NCBI RefSeq assembly: GCF_910592395.1
Contig: NC_088314.1
Span: 8,494,001-8,558,000 of the forward strand
DNA from: Lineus longissimus
Lineage: Eukaryota > Nemertea > Pilidiophora > Heteronemertea > Lineidae
Length of the DNA stretch: 64,000 bases
Direction of reading: 5' to 3'
A program made the translations under genes and the position numbers. The notes under the pieces were generated by a model. It ran no database searches and was not told where the DNA came from. It was given only the letters and a program-made list of their open reading frames with translations. Shown here one piece after another: positions 24,513-36,178 of the stretch (position 1 is its first letter; each line of letters opens with the position of its first letter).

Positions 24513-25526
24513 ATGAAGATAAGCATTGACGAAACGATGGATTTCACGATCGCGCCCCCTCTCGATGGTGGAATATCTCCAGAAGAAGAGAGAATATTTT
24601 CTGCGTTATTACTAACAATTAACAAAATTCTCACACCGGCCGTTATAGTGCTCGGTTTGTTCGGAAATATTTTGTCCATCATCATCCTCGGTCAGCCCCA
24701 GCATGCTAAACTAACAACATGCTTCTACATGCGCATCTTATCCGCGTTTGACTCAACAATTCTACTGACTCAAGTCCTAGTCCGATGTGTTGTCAACTAT
24801 CACCCAAATCTCGTGATCGAATACGGAATTTTCTTTTGTCCAATGAGGTTTTTTACGGGTGGTACATTCGGTCTTTCTAATCTGACAATCGCCGCCATGA
24901 CACTGGATAGATTTTTAGCTGTGCGATTTCCTCTAAAAGTTGCCAGTTGGTGCACGAAGAGACGATGTAAGATAACAGTTGCTACGATCAGCATTTTCTG
25001 TTTGGTTGTGACAATACCATTTAGCATGCGGACTTTCAACCCTAAAGCTTTAGTCCTCAAAGATATCTGTGGATTTGATGGCGCAATGTTTCCCAAATGG
25101 TACACTCAAATGATACACGTTCTTCACTCGACATGCATGCTGACTGCCCCCTTTTCCCTTATTCTTTTCTTCAACATCACAATTGTGTTAACCCTAATAG
25201 GCCAGCGAGTCCGCAACACAAAATCACAGCTACACAACCAAGGATACAAGAAGTCAGATAGCCACGTCAACGCCTTACTTTTCGCAGTCACAATCACATT
25301 CTTCGTTACCAACATCCCTTGGACCGTTGACCAATGGTTGTGGGATATATTGCTTGTTGTTCATGAGAACACTAAGCGGCTAAGAATGTTAAGGAAGGTT
25401 GTTTACGAATTCGAAGTTCTCTTACTTTTCGTCAACCCCTCTGTTAATTTCTACGTGTATTGCCTAGCCTGCCGTAAATTCAGAGAAGATGTGGGAGTAT
25501 TGCTTTGTCAATACCGGCAAATGTAG
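24513..25526 (+). CDS. Class A GPCR, tandem copy 2
   Basis: A 337-residue intact receptor, near-identical to copy 1 (352-1365). Differences include MRFF in place of MMLF before TM3, FDGAMFPKWY in place of FDRAMFPEWY in extracellular loop 2, and NALLF in place of TVLLF at TM6. All seven helices, DRF and NPSVNFYVYC are kept. Changes concentrated in an extracellular loop could affect ligand binding, but the numbers are too small to judge. Confidence 0.9.
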   Translation: MKISIDETMDFTIAPPLDGGISPEEERIFSALLLTINKILTPAVIVLGLFGNILSIIILGQPQHAKLTTCFYMRILSAFDSTILLTQVLVRCVVNYHPNLVIEYGIFFCPMRFFTGGTFGLSNLTIAAMTLDRFLAVRFPLKVASWCTKRRCKITVATISIFCLVVTIPFSMRTFNPKALVLKDICGFDGAMFPKWYTQMIHVLHSTCMLTAPFSLILFFNITIVLTLIGQRVRNTKSQLHNQGYKKSDSHVNALLFAVTITFFVTNIPWTVDQWLWDILLVVHENTKRLRMLRKVVYEFEVLLLFVNPSVNFYVYCLACRKFREDVGVLLCQYRQM

Positions 25527-26896
25527 ACCAGGATCTCCAGGCATGTAGCATGGAGGTTGCAGGGAGGGGGAGGGGCGTAACGCAAAAAATATCGAACCTG
25601 AAAATTATGTTAAAGCAGCTACCGCACAGGGGCGTGGCAGTCGCTTTTGTTGCTGTTCTTGTTGTTGAAATGGACGCCCTTGCGTTCAAACTGAATAATG
25701 CAGGCGTACAAAAAATGGTTGGGTGTTCAGTAGAAAACTGTAAGACATTTCAATATCCCAAAATCATTGCCTGGTCTCTGTTTCTGTTTCATCTTTGAAG
25801 ATATATGATGTATGATAGAAGAGGGGTGGACTTTGTTTACTGATACAGACTTCGAAGAACGATTTACGGATGTCGTCGGCAGTATCTGTGTGATTCACAT
25901 TGTCAAGTAATTGCGGAGAACAATAATGCACGATGGAGGCAGGCGGGGCATATACACATACCAGTCTGGTTCCAAACTTTACTGCTATATTTTCGCTAAT
26001 GATTGTGGAGGAAACGCGATCATCCGGGCATGGCAACGAGCGGCGAAGGTTGGAGCCGGTTAAGCAAAAAATACTGCATGGCGAAGAGAGCCGTGTTTCA
26101 AGTTGTCAACATTATTTAGAAAACTATAGACGATACACTATAATATATGAATGTAATATCTTTGTTTAGACATGATGTTTCGTCTTGTTGCCATTATGCT
26201 TTATATGGCCAACAAAGCATAACGAAAGATAGCCGTTGATGTGTTTTCCTTGACCACTTGTAATTACGAACGGTGTACCCCTTTAAAGCGTGACTGACTC
26301 CCACTTACACATCAGTTAAAATGATTTGAGGATTGAGTCGTAGAACTTCATTTCATCTACATGTATTTTTGTTCCTTTTCGGTTTATTAGATGACCGTGG
26401 GATTCTCAAATATCAAACCCTGAAGCAATATTTTTTTCTCTCGTGACCTGTAAGTCATCTGGAAGTCTGATTTGATATGGATGCATGCATTAGTAATTGA
26501 CAATGCAGCACCCCGGCTATTAGCAGGCTCATTTGGCATGACAATCTATGAAGGTTACGTGCACCATCCAATTTTGAAAATACTCTTGGAGGTACATTTG
26601 TAATTAATTGTCTTGTTGACCAACAAGGCAATTATACTCCAATGTTCTAGAACCTTCGAAAAACTGTAATTCGCATCATATTAAACATGCGTTTGACCAC
26701 CGGAAACTATCACGTCACCCCTGAGATCACCACTGATGACCACAAACCCTGATTGGCTGGATGCAGGGCGTGCCAAGGCAATCTCCCAATGAGAGGAATA
26801 GCTGCCATTTGCTGCCTCTTGAACCGGAAGGGACCAACTGGAAGAGGTCAATTGTACGCTAGTAAACGGTGCTAGTATCACTAAGCACCGCTGCCA
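25527..26896. other. Intergenic part of GPCR unit 2
   Basis: Homologous to 1366-2776 with indels (for instance a shorter block near 25560 and a changed stretch at about 25700-25730). No gene is supported. Confidence 0.7.
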
Positions 26897-27301
26897 ATGG
26901 CCAGGCTGGGATATTGCGTGATCTTTAACGTCGCAATCATACTAACACTTGTAAAACAGCGAGTCCGCAGTGCCGAGTCTCAGCTACATTTCCAAGGAAC
27001 CAAGAAGAAAGACGGCCATGTCACCGTCCTTCTTTTCGCTGTGACCATCACCTTCTTCATCACGAATATCCCATGGACCGTCGACCAATGGGTCTAGGAG
27101 GTCTCTCCACTCGACCAGAGCTCACGCCTGAAAAGGATTAGGAAGGTCGTGTATGAAATAGAATTGCTTTTGATGTATCTCAACCCGTCTGTTAACTTCT
27201 ACGTTTACTGTCTCGCTTGTGGGAAATTCAGAGACGACGTTCGATCATTGTTCGTCAGTAAGCCAATCAATAGTGGGAAGGGGATTGAGTTGAAGAGTTG
27301 A
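26897..27301 (+). pseudogene. Second GPCR, 3' half, uninterrupted
   Basis: The same TM5-TM7 remnant as 2777-3121 plus 23221-23280, with the same TAG in place of the tryptophan codon (27095-27097), but contiguous to its TGA. It shows the state of the locus before the Polinton inserted into unit 1. TM1-TM4 are absent. Confidence 0.9.
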
Positions 27302-28200
27302 GCATCAACTGGTACAGCGTCTGTAAACAATATCGTGCGATTTGTAATATAATGTAGAAGGAACCAAAGATCTCGGAGGAAACCTATAGGCACAGAATGC
27401 AGAGAGAGTCGCCCTGGTTGTATACAACATCATGGAGAGAGGTCCCGACTGCGAGTTCGGCCGCAGAGGTGACAGATGCCGATGTTACAAAATTTCGAAC
27501 ATCGCATCGATACCACTGTACCACTCATCGATACCATTGCGCCACTCTGACGGTCCTGTTCTACAGTCAAATATCTTGGACAAAGTCACTCTGAATAAAC
27601 CATACATCGAAAAAAGCAAAAATCAGGCAGGCGGACGTGAAGGACTTCCGATTTCCGCCCGAGGAGTTCTTGATGCAAGGCTTATTTGTTCTCTCAAATT
27701 ACAAGTACATGTAGTTGAAATATATGCATATTTAGCTGAATAGATCATCGCCAATAATTACCAAACCGCTGTGAAGATATATATGGTTTAGAATGACACC
27801 CGCAATCAATGTAAATTATTTAGCTGCAGCGCATGCTCCAGATATGAGTGTTGTAAATACATTTTTGTGTAGTTGTTTTTCGAGAGCCAACGAACAGTAA
27901 AAAGTGCCTCCTCTAGCATTTTGTGCTGAAATCTCAGAGAATATTATTTACACGATTCACTCTTTTCAACTTTACAAAGAAAAACTGATCCGGAAAATAT
28001 AGTCATAAGATTTGTAGAGTCCTGGACGCATTCGCATTGTTTTGAATGGGCAATACGGCAGGAAGTCTGTTAATTGTGTTATCAGTCGGAGTTTCCGTCG
28101 TTTTTGTGGTACGTTCCCAGACAACGGTGCAAAATATGGAATCAGTCGAAATCACATTTCGATGTTAGGTTTGAGATGTTTTTGAATAGCAATTGATACC
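27302..28200. other. Right part of tandem unit 2, non-coding
   Basis: Homologous to 23281-24167, with small differences (for example TGTAGTTG added near 27708). No gene is supported. Confidence 0.7.
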
Positions 28201-28554
28201 GAGCTGGAGGTATTTGTTGCCTCCAAACACTCATACCGACTTACTGGCGGTGTACTTCAATCCTGAAGTCTCCTCCTCACCCTGAAGGTGGATACGCACA
28301 ACGCTGGTAGATCGCCGGGCATGCCAACACAGTCAACCCGACCGCTTGGATGAAGCTGTCATTTCGCTCATATCATCGGCGAGACGTTTCGGTCTTCATA
28401 AGTCCACTAAAAGTGGCCCCATGTGCTACACTGTGCATCTTGAAGTGGGACAGGCCAATTTAATCTCCATTCCCGCGTTGTTTGGCGAGGCAACCAATTA
28501 TTACTTACCTCTAGTTCGGTATTTAATGATATGATTATTATCCGAAAATAATCC

Positions 28555-29568
28555 ATGAAGATAAGCATTGACGAAACGATGGATTTCACGATCGCGCCCC
28601 CTCTCGATGGTGGAATTTCTCCAGAAGAAGAGAGAATATTTTCTGGGTTATTACTAACAATTAACAAAATTCTCACACCGGCCGTTATAGTGCTCGGTTT
28701 ATTCGGAAATATTTTGTCCATCATCATCCTCGGTCAGCCCCAGCATGCTAAACTAACAACATGCTTCTACATGCGCGTCTTATCCGCGTTTGACTCAACA
28801 ATTCTACTGACTCAAGTCCTAGTCCGATGTGTTGTCAACTATCACCCAAATCTCGTGATCGAATACGGAATTTTCTTTTGTCCAATGATGCTTTTTACGG
28901 GTGGTACATTCGGTCTTTCTAATCTGACAATCGCCGCCATGACACTGGATAGATTTTTAGCTGTGCGATTTCCTCTAAAAGTTGCCAGTTGGTGCACGAA
29001 GAGACGATGTAAGATAACAGTTGCTACGATCAGCATTTTCTGTTTGGTTGTGACAATACCATTTAGCATGCGGACTTTCTACCCTAAAGCTTTAGTCCTC
29101 AAAGATATATGTGGATTTGATCGCGCAATGTTTCCCGAATGGTACCCTCAAATGATACACGTTCTTCACTCGACATGCATGCTGACTGCCCCCTTTTCCC
29201 TTATTCTTTTCTTCAACATCACAATTGTGTTAACCCTAATAGGCCAGCGAGTCTGCAACACAAAATCACAGCTACACAACCAAGGATCCAAGAAGTCAGA
29301 TAGCCATGTCACCGTTCTACTTTTCGCAGTCACAATCACATTCTTCGTTACCAACATCCCTTGGACCGTTGACCAATGGCTGTGGGATATATTGCTTGTT
29401 GTTCATGAGAACACTAAGTGGCTAAGAATGGTAAGGAAGGTTGTTTACGAATTCGAAGTTCTCTTACTTTTCGTCAACCCCTCTGTTAATTTCTACGTGT
29501 ATTGCCTAGCCTGCCGTAAATTCAGAGAAGATGTGGGAGTATTGCTTTGTCAATACCGGCAAATGTAG
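28555..29568 (+). CDS. Class A GPCR, tandem copy 3
   Basis: A 337-residue intact receptor, near-identical to copies 1 and 2. Marked differences are TFYPKALVL in place of TFNPKALVL in extracellular loop 2 and HENTKWLRM in place of HDNTKRLRM before TM7. Its flanks are closer to copy 1 than to copy 2 (for instance the 1500-1680 and 29700-29884 stretches). Confidence 0.9.
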   Translation: MKISIDETMDFTIAPPLDGGISPEEERIFSGLLLTINKILTPAVIVLGLFGNILSIIILGQPQHAKLTTCFYMRVLSAFDSTILLTQVLVRCVVNYHPNLVIEYGIFFCPMMLFTGGTFGLSNLTIAAMTLDRFLAVRFPLKVASWCTKRRCKITVATISIFCLVVTIPFSMRTFYPKALVLKDICGFDRAMFPEWYPQMIHVLHSTCMLTAPFSLILFFNITIVLTLIGQRVCNTKSQLHNQGSKKSDSHVTVLLFAVTITFFVTNIPWTVDQWLWDILLVVHENTKWLRMVRKVVYEFEVLLLFVNPSVNFYVYCLACRKFREDVGVLLCQYRQM

Positions 29569-30553
29569 ACCAAGATCTCCAGGCATGTAGCATGGAGGTT
29601 GCATGGAGGTTGCAGGGAGGGGGAGGGGCGCAACCCAAAAAATATCGAATCTAAAAAAATTATGTTAAAGCAACTTCCGCACAGAGGCGTGGCAGTCGCT
29701 TTTGTTGTTCTTGTGGTTGAAATGGACGCCCTTGCGTTTAAAACTGAATAAGGCAAGGGCCTCCATTTCACTACGACAAAAAATCCAGGAGGAATTCAGG
29801 AGGTTGGGTGTTACAGTAGAAAACTTTAAGACATTTCAATATCCCAAAATCATTGCCTGGTCTCTGTTTCTGTTTCATCTTTGAAGATATATGAAGATAT
29901 ATGATATATGATAAAAGAGGGCTGGACTTTTTTACTGATACAAACTACGAAGAACGATTTGCGGATGTCGTCGGCAGTATCTGTGTGATTCCCATTGTCA
30001 AGTAATTGCGGAGAACAATAACGCACGATGGAGGCAGGCAGGCGGACCAGTCTGGTTGCAAACGCTCTAGTTGCGCTAATGATTGTGGAGGAAACGCGAT
30101 CATCCGGGCATGGAAAGGAGCGGCGAAGGTTGGAGCCAGTTAAGCAAAAATACTGCATGACGAAGAGAGCCGTGTTTCAAGTTGTCAACATTATTTAGAA
30201 AACTATAGACGATACGCTAGTATATGAATGTAATATCTTTGTTTAGACATGATGTTTCGTCTTGTTGCCATTATGCTTTATATGGCCAACAAAGCATAAC
30301 GAAAGATAGCCGTTGATGTGTTTTCCTTGACCACTTGTAATTACGAACGGTGTACCCCTTTAAAGCGTGGCTGACTCCCACTTACACATCAGTTAAAATG
30401 ATTTGAGGATTGAGTCGTAGAACTTCATTTCATCTACATGTATTTTTGTTCCTTTTCGGTTTTTTTGATGACCGTGGGATTCTCAAATATCAAACCCTGA
30501 AGCAATATTTTTAACTCTCGTGACCTGTAAGTCATCTAGAAGGTTGATTTGAT
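29569..30553. other. Intergenic part of unit 3 up to the retroposon
   Basis: Homologous to 1366-2350. It ends with ATTTGAT (30547-30553), the left copy of the retroposon target duplication. No gene is supported. Confidence 0.7.
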
Positions 30554-31824
30554 GTATGTATGTATGTATGTATAAACCATGTTTAAATTTAAGCGCCCTT
30601 TTCAGATTAAATCCGTTCAAAGGCGCTTTACAATATTTATAACAAAATTACGATCGAAAAAAGATGGGTCTTGAGCATCGTTTGAAATGATGCAAGGCTC
30701 TTTGCCTGCCGGACCTCAAAAGGGAGCCCATTCCACAAAACAGCTGCGGAGAATGAGAAGCAGCGCTCCCCATATTTGCTCCGGGCCCTTGGAAGTACTA
30801 GTCTATTGTCATCAGCCGACCGAAGGTCTCTTCCTGGCCTATAGATATTGACCAGGTTTGACAAGTAGCCAGGCGCTATTCCATGCACACATTTGAAAAC
30901 GTGCATGAGGATTTTATAGTTCACCCTCTGCTCAACCGGCAACCAGTGGAGCTCACGTAGTACAGGGGAGATGTGGTCTCGACGCTTGGTGCGCGTGATG
31001 ATGCGGGCCGCCACGTTCTGCACCCTCTGCAACTTGTTCATAAGGTCTTTTGAAATGCCATAGAGCGGTGAATTGCAGTAATCCAGCCTTGATGTGACTA
31101 GGCCACACGCTAGTGAACGGGTTGCAGAAGTGTTGAGATACTGACGGATCAGTCCAATATTCCTTAGTTGGGCGTAGGCCGACCTACAGACAGCATTCAT
31201 CTTTGCCTCCATGTTCATTTTCTTGTCAAACATCACCCCCAAATTTCTTACGCATGCCACAGAGTCAATGATAGAGTCACCAACATTCACCGAAACGTGA
31301 TCCAGGGTCTTGGAACGATGAATGGATGCAAAGAGTGCCACCTCCGTCTTGTCGTCGTTCTTTTTCAGCAAGTTCTCCTTCAACCAGGAACCATGGTCAG
31401 TAATGCATAAGTCAAGACAGTCAAGTGTAACTTCCTGTGCTTGTGGGATCCCCGGATTAAAAGAGTCATAAAGCTGTGCATCATCTGCATAAAAATGATG
31501 ACCTGGGCCATGGTTTCTTGTTATGTTGCCGAGTGGTTTTGTGTACATGCAGTACATTTTTGGGCCCAACACCGACCCCTGCGGAACACCATGTTTTAAG
31601 AGAACGGACGTAGATCTTTGACGATCAATAACGACAGTCTGATACCTGTCATCAAGATATGATGCAATCCAGGCAAGAGCAGAGCCAGTGATGCCAAATA
31701 ACTGTTCAAACCTTTTTAGAAGGATCTTATGGTCAATGGTATCGAAGGCTGCAGAGAGGCCGATCATGACAAGCACTGTCACATCACCCCTGTCCAAACT
31801 ACCAAGGATGTCGCTCTGAACCCC
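30554..31824 (-). mobile_element. CR1/L2-like non-LTR retroposon, 5'-truncated
   Basis: Minus-strand insertion, 1,271 bp, flanked by ATTTGAT (30547-30553 and 31825-31831); units 1 and 2 have an uninterrupted ATTTGATATGG here. Its 3' end is a short tandem tail, (TACA)n on the minus strand, typical of CR1/L2-group elements. The reverse-transcriptase frame (30637 to 31824) keeps AFDTIDHKILL, HGVPQGSVLGP, FYADDAQLY (the catalytic YxDD region) and LGVMFDKKMNMEAK, followed by the C-terminal ALWNGLPFEVR motif. The endonuclease and RT N terminus are missing, so it is dead on arrival, although the remaining frame is open. Confidence 0.92.
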
Positions 31825-32266
31825 ATTTGATATGGATGCACGCATTAGTAATTGACAATGCAGCACCCCGGCTATTAGCAGGCTCATTTGGCATGACAAT
31901 CTATGAAGGTTACGTGCACCATCCAATTTTGAAAATACTCTTGGAGGTACATTTGTAATTAATTGTCTTGTTGACCAACAAGGCAATTATACTCCAATGT
32001 TCTAGAACCTTCGAAAAACTGTGGGTAATTCGTATCGTATTAAACGTGCGTTTGACCACCGGAAACTATCACGTCACCTCTGAGATCACAACTGATGACC
32101 ACAAACCCTGATTGGCTGGATGCAGGGCGTGCCAAGGCAATCTCCCAATGAGAGGAATAGCTGCCATTTGCTGCAAGAGGCCAACCGGAAGAGGCCAAAT
32201 GTACGCTAGTAAACGGTGCCAGTATCACTAAGCACCGTTACCAATGGACAGGCTGGGATATTGCGT
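31825..32266. other. Unit 3 after the retroposon
   Basis: Homologous to 2351-2795 of unit 1, with a short deletion in the block at about 32175. No gene is supported. Confidence 0.7.
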
Positions 32267-33125
32267 GCCAAGGGTGTGACGCAAGACTACCCTCTGCTCG
32301 CCATCTTAATACCGGGCCCTGCATATGTCTGAGTGAAACCAACAGCTTTTATAAAGAAATATCACTGGAGTGAGCTATTTTGGGCCACCGGATATAACAT
32401 AAAGAATGAACCAATTCCAAGGGGACAGGTCGTACCACGACACAATCCTCAAGTCGTGGATAGCAAAGGTGGGAGCAGGGTGGCAACGGCGTAATCAGAT
32501 CGAGTCTATAAGTTGACGATGGCCGGAAATCACATCTATGTCACTAAAACGTACCTCGTTCAAAAATGGTCCATGTATTTTGGGCCATGACGAATTCTCA
32601 GCACTGGTTATCGGCATTCTGAGGAAATCAGGGGTTTAATATACGCTCGGGTGCAGGGCCGGAGAAGCGAACAAGAACCCCTGATTCCCTCAGGATGGTT
32701 ATCGGTCGCTTAGCCCGTGTCGCTTGGTCTCTCCTACCACAGCCGAACGCAAGACTCAGTCCCGTTTCTATGCGAGAAACTCCCAATTTAACGAAGCAGA
32801 TTGGTGCGTCGAACGCTGCATCATGGGCGATCATAATAACTGAACCTTGCGCAACACTCATCGGGTCTTAAATCAACAGGATATCACATGTGGTAAGGTT
32901 GTACACAATCTGCCAAATTCGCCCCACGGATTCTTGCTGATCTCCTCTGCAGTTTGAGTGACTTACTAGTAGTACTAACAAGAGCGACCACGCAGGCACT
33001 TGAATTTGACAAGTTCTGCTGTACGTAGATTATATGTCGCTCGGTCAATTCTACCATGGCTCGACCAACCTGATCCGTCACGCTGCTGTACAATTGTATT
33101 AGAAAAGCCCCATCATCTTAGGAAC
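32267..33125. other. Unique intergenic DNA
   Basis: No similarity to the tandem units that I can see. Short ORFs (for example minus strand 32628-32861) lack any recognisable family. It lies between the truncated unit 3 and the inverted GPCR and so holds the rearrangement junction. Confidence 0.6.
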
Positions 33126-34244
33126 CTAGTCATCGTTTTTGGTACCGATGAGTTGACAAAACAGTGCTCTAACGTCTTCTCTGAATTTTTGGCAGGCCAT
33201 GCAATAAACGTAGAAATTAACAGAAGGGTTGAGATACAACAAGAAAATTTCGATCTCATATACGATCTTTTTTATCATCTGCAGGCGTGGGGACATGTCT
33301 ATGACTAAGATCTCCCAAACCCATTGGTCAACGGTCCATGGGATATTCGTGATGAAGAAGGTGATGGTCACAGCGAAAAGTAGGACGGTGACATGGCCGT
33401 CTTTCTTCTTGGTTCCTTGGAAATGTAGCTGAGACTCGGCACTGCAGACTCGCTGTTTTACAAGTGTTAGTATGATTGCGACGTTAAAGATCAAAATTAG
33501 GAAAAATGGCGCAGTCAACATACAAGTGGAGTGAATAACCTCTATCGTTTGTGGGTACCACTCTGGAAACAACTCGGGATCGAATCCGCAAATATCTTTG
33601 AGAACAGCACCAGGCCTGGGGTTAAAGGTCCTCATGCTCAACGGTATTGTAAGTCCAAGACAAAATAAGATGATGACACCCGATGTTATCTTGCAGCGCT
33701 TCTTCGTGCACCAACTGGCAACTTTCAGAGGAAATCGCACAGCTAAAAATCTATCCAGTGTCATGGCGGCGATTGTCAGATTAGAAAGACCGAATGTACC
33801 ACCTGTAAAGAGCATCATTGGACAAAAGAAAATTCCGTATTCGATCACGAGATTTGGGTGATAGTTGACAACACATCGGACTAGGACTTGAGTCAGTAGA
33901 ATTGTTGAGTCAAACGCGGATAAGACGCGCATGTAGAAGCATGTTGTTAGTTTAGCATGCCGAGGCTGACCGAGAATGATGATGGACAAAATATTTCCGA
34001 ATAAACCGAGCACTATGACGGCCGGTGTGAGAATTTTGTTAATTGTTAGTAATAACCCAGAAAATATTCTTTCTTCTTCTGGAGATATTCCACCATCTCG
34101 ATGGGTCGAAATGGTACCGCTCATTTTTGGGCTGTTATTTTTATGACTTCCAAGCCGATTTACGACCAGAGAATTGCTACACACCTGAGCGCCAACACCA
34201 AACGTGAATACATGTACTATCATTAATAGTCTTTTCTCTCTCAA
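33126..34244 (-). CDS. Class A GPCR, inverted mosaic copy
   Basis: An intact receptor of up to 372 residues. A start at 34122-34124 (MSGTISTHRDGG) gives 333 residues and lines up better with the tandem copies. From GISPEEERIFSGLL through KVASWCTK (TM1-TM3) it is near-identical to the tandem copies; from TM4 on it differs clearly (ITSGVIILFCLGLTIPLSM) and instead matches the second-GPCR remnants (FNVAIILTLVKQRV, ITFFITNIPWTVDQWVW). DRF and YLNPSVNFYVYC are present, and it keeps the tryptophan that is a stop in the remnants. It is therefore the only full-length member of the second type, with a front half probably acquired by gene conversion. Confidence 0.88.
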   Translation of the reverse strand: MREKRLLMIVHVFTFGVGAQVCSNSLVVNRLGSHKNNSPKMSGTISTHRDGGISPEEERIFSGLLLTINKILTPAVIVLGLFGNILSIIILGQPRHAKLTTCFYMRVLSAFDSTILLTQVLVRCVVNYHPNLVIEYGIFFCPMMLFTGGTFGLSNLTIAAMTLDRFLAVRFPLKVASWCTKKRCKITSGVIILFCLGLTIPLSMRTFNPRPGAVLKDICGFDPELFPEWYPQTIEVIHSTCMLTAPFFLILIFNVAIILTLVKQRVCSAESQLHFQGTKKKDGHVTVLLFAVTITFFITNIPWTVDQWVWEILVIDMSPRLQMIKKIVYEIEIFLLYLNPSVNFYVYCMACQKFREDVRALFCQLIGTKNDD

Positions 34245-36178
34245 AAAGCCCTTTTTACCAACCGATGTACGATGTTGTCCTTTCTGAACCTATAGTTGCA
34301 TCGTTTCAAATTCGATTGCCAATTTCAAATTCTTAACGAATGGCGTAGTCCTTCAATCTTTCTTATACGTGCAGTTGATTATAATGTTTTACCTGCGATG
34401 ACGACACGCCAATCTGTTCTTATATATACTGTACATATAGTTGATCATAATGTTTTACCTGCCTCAGTTCTGGAAACGTCCTAGTTCGGAAGCGCTTCCG
34501 AAATCGGACTCGGATTCCGAAAAAGGAAGCCATGGGCTTCCGAAATCGGAAACGCTTCCGAAAAAGAACGTTTCCAGAACTGTGCGTGCGATGACGACAC
34601 GGCAATCTTTCTTACAGTTGACCATACCTGCGATAAAACACGGCACTAAATGAGAGGGTATATATCCTAGGAAATAAAAAGTATATATCCTAGGAAATAA
34701 ATTTAAATAAATCGATTACGGCGGGATACGTACGTAAGCCCAGCTGGCAGAATTTCGAATTTCGATTTTTAAATGAGCCTTCCGATCTCAAACTTCGTAG
34801 ATACGAGATATTGCCTTCCAATATAATTTTACGAAAAATTCTACAGAACATTTCGTAGGAAAAAAATGTATCGTGTGCGACGGACTGTTAGTGGTGATAT
34901 CCTAAAATTTTCATCAAGTTGTCGTGGATATCTTAGAAAATAAAAGATCTACTTTTGTTGGGGTATTAAAATTGCCAGTCCGTTTTGAATTCATTGCACC
35001 GCACCTCAATCGTAATATGCGGTAGCATGACGTACATGTAGCCTTTGTTCCTCCAAATCTTGCGGAGTTGGTCTGAGTTGTCACCAGTTGTCCACTGCAA
35101 CACCGATGTTGAATGCCCGAAGCGATTGCATGTAATCTTAGACTATAATGATTTGTCAGCAGTATCGCTTTTTTGTCACTCGGCGCAGCCATGCAACCGA
35201 CAATTTGGACGTACAGTACGTGTATATGCTGAATTCTATAGCCAAAGGTACTTTCATCAAGATTACGCCTGCATGCTTGGGAACTACGGATTAGTGTCAC
35301 CCTCTCCACCAGGTTACTGACCTTTATGGTAACGTTATATCACACACTATACTCCATCGACACACATCTATATATAGCTCAGTAAGTTCATAAATAATGT
35401 TTGTAGATGCTTTTAAGGTTTGAACAGGTTGTTCGAATAGAGCTCAAAAGAAATACATTTTGGCGCCAGTGACGAGTAGAAGTTGCGAGTGCGTCATAGA
35501 CGATCAACAGACCCGGATCCGGCAGAACACAAAATCCGCTCATTTGGGATATGCATTATGTTATTTTGCCCCTGACATGAACCCTTGTTCCACTGTCTCA
35601 TTGAAAGGTTATCAGGGCACCTCTTGACAACATCGACACCCACGAACATTTCACGATAGGCCAAAACCGGCAACGGCTAAGTAAACGAAAGATGATATAT
35701 GTCTCCTAAAAAATAGCCTGAACACGAATATTCAAACCAAAAATATGAGGTTTTTGCTTTGAAATTACATTTATATAGAATCGAGAAATAAAACGATTTG
35801 GATGATGATAAATGACATTAGATGAGTGCGTTTCGCCACATAAAGCATATTCATATAATAATATAATTGGTACTTCAGCAGTCAGCTTATGGTTTTTGTA
35901 TCACAGATCAACTGAGTCTGGCTGGTCTCCCTTGTGTATAGGTAATGTCATTTTGATATATGGGACGTAGCTTGGCGATATAAGTCCAGGAAGATAGATG
36001 TTCATGTTTCAACAAGCACCACGACTATTTCGGTTAATAGTTGATATTGACAATTTGTTCGGAATAAGCAGAAGCAATTTGGTGACCCTGGTCTGATATG
36101 GGGGGGGGGGGGCAGTGTAGATATGATAATTTTGTGAGAAACCTAAATACATGTACATCACTTATGGCCAAGGCCCCT
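34245..36178. other. Intergenic DNA with small repeats
   Basis: No gene is supported. It holds a TTCCGAA-rich hairpin (34466-34581), two direct copies of TATATATCCTAGGAAATAAA (34658-34700) and a run of G at about 36099-36112. A roughly 70-bp segment containing ATAATGTTTTACCTGC and GATGACGACACG is repeated around the hairpin. Confidence 0.65.
34466..34581. repeat. 116-bp TTCCGAA-rich hairpin
   Basis: AGTTCTGGAAACG (34466-34478) pairs with CGTTTCCAGAACT (34569-34581). Inside lie a perfect 18-bp palindrome TTCGGAAGCGCTTCCGAA (34485-34502) and repeated TTCCGAAATCGGA words. It interrupts a duplicated flank, so it is probably a tiny fold-back element. Confidence 0.75.

Larger units (their letters stand above)
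24168..28200. repeat. Tandem GPCR unit 2
   Basis: A 4,033-bp unit starting GAGCTGGAGGTATTTGTTG, with the same order as unit 1 but without a large insertion. It contains the unoccupied Polinton site GACGTT at 27236-27241. The next unit begins at 28201. Confidence 0.93.
28201..32266. repeat. Tandem GPCR unit 3, truncated at its right end
   Basis: Starts like the other units and matches them until about 32266 (GGATATTGCGTG), just where the second GPCR remnant begins in units 1 and 2; the sequence then becomes unrelated. It carries a 1.27-kb CR1/L2-like insertion (30554-31824) absent from the others. Confidence 0.9.

Noticed and set aside
31825-31986. Extension of the reverse-transcriptase frame to 31986
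   Set aside because: The codons beyond 31824 belong to the flanking GPCR unit; the target duplication marks the end of the element.
32628-32861. Minus-strand ORF of 77 residues in the unique DNA after unit 3
   Set aside because: No family, no conserved counterpart and length compatible with chance.
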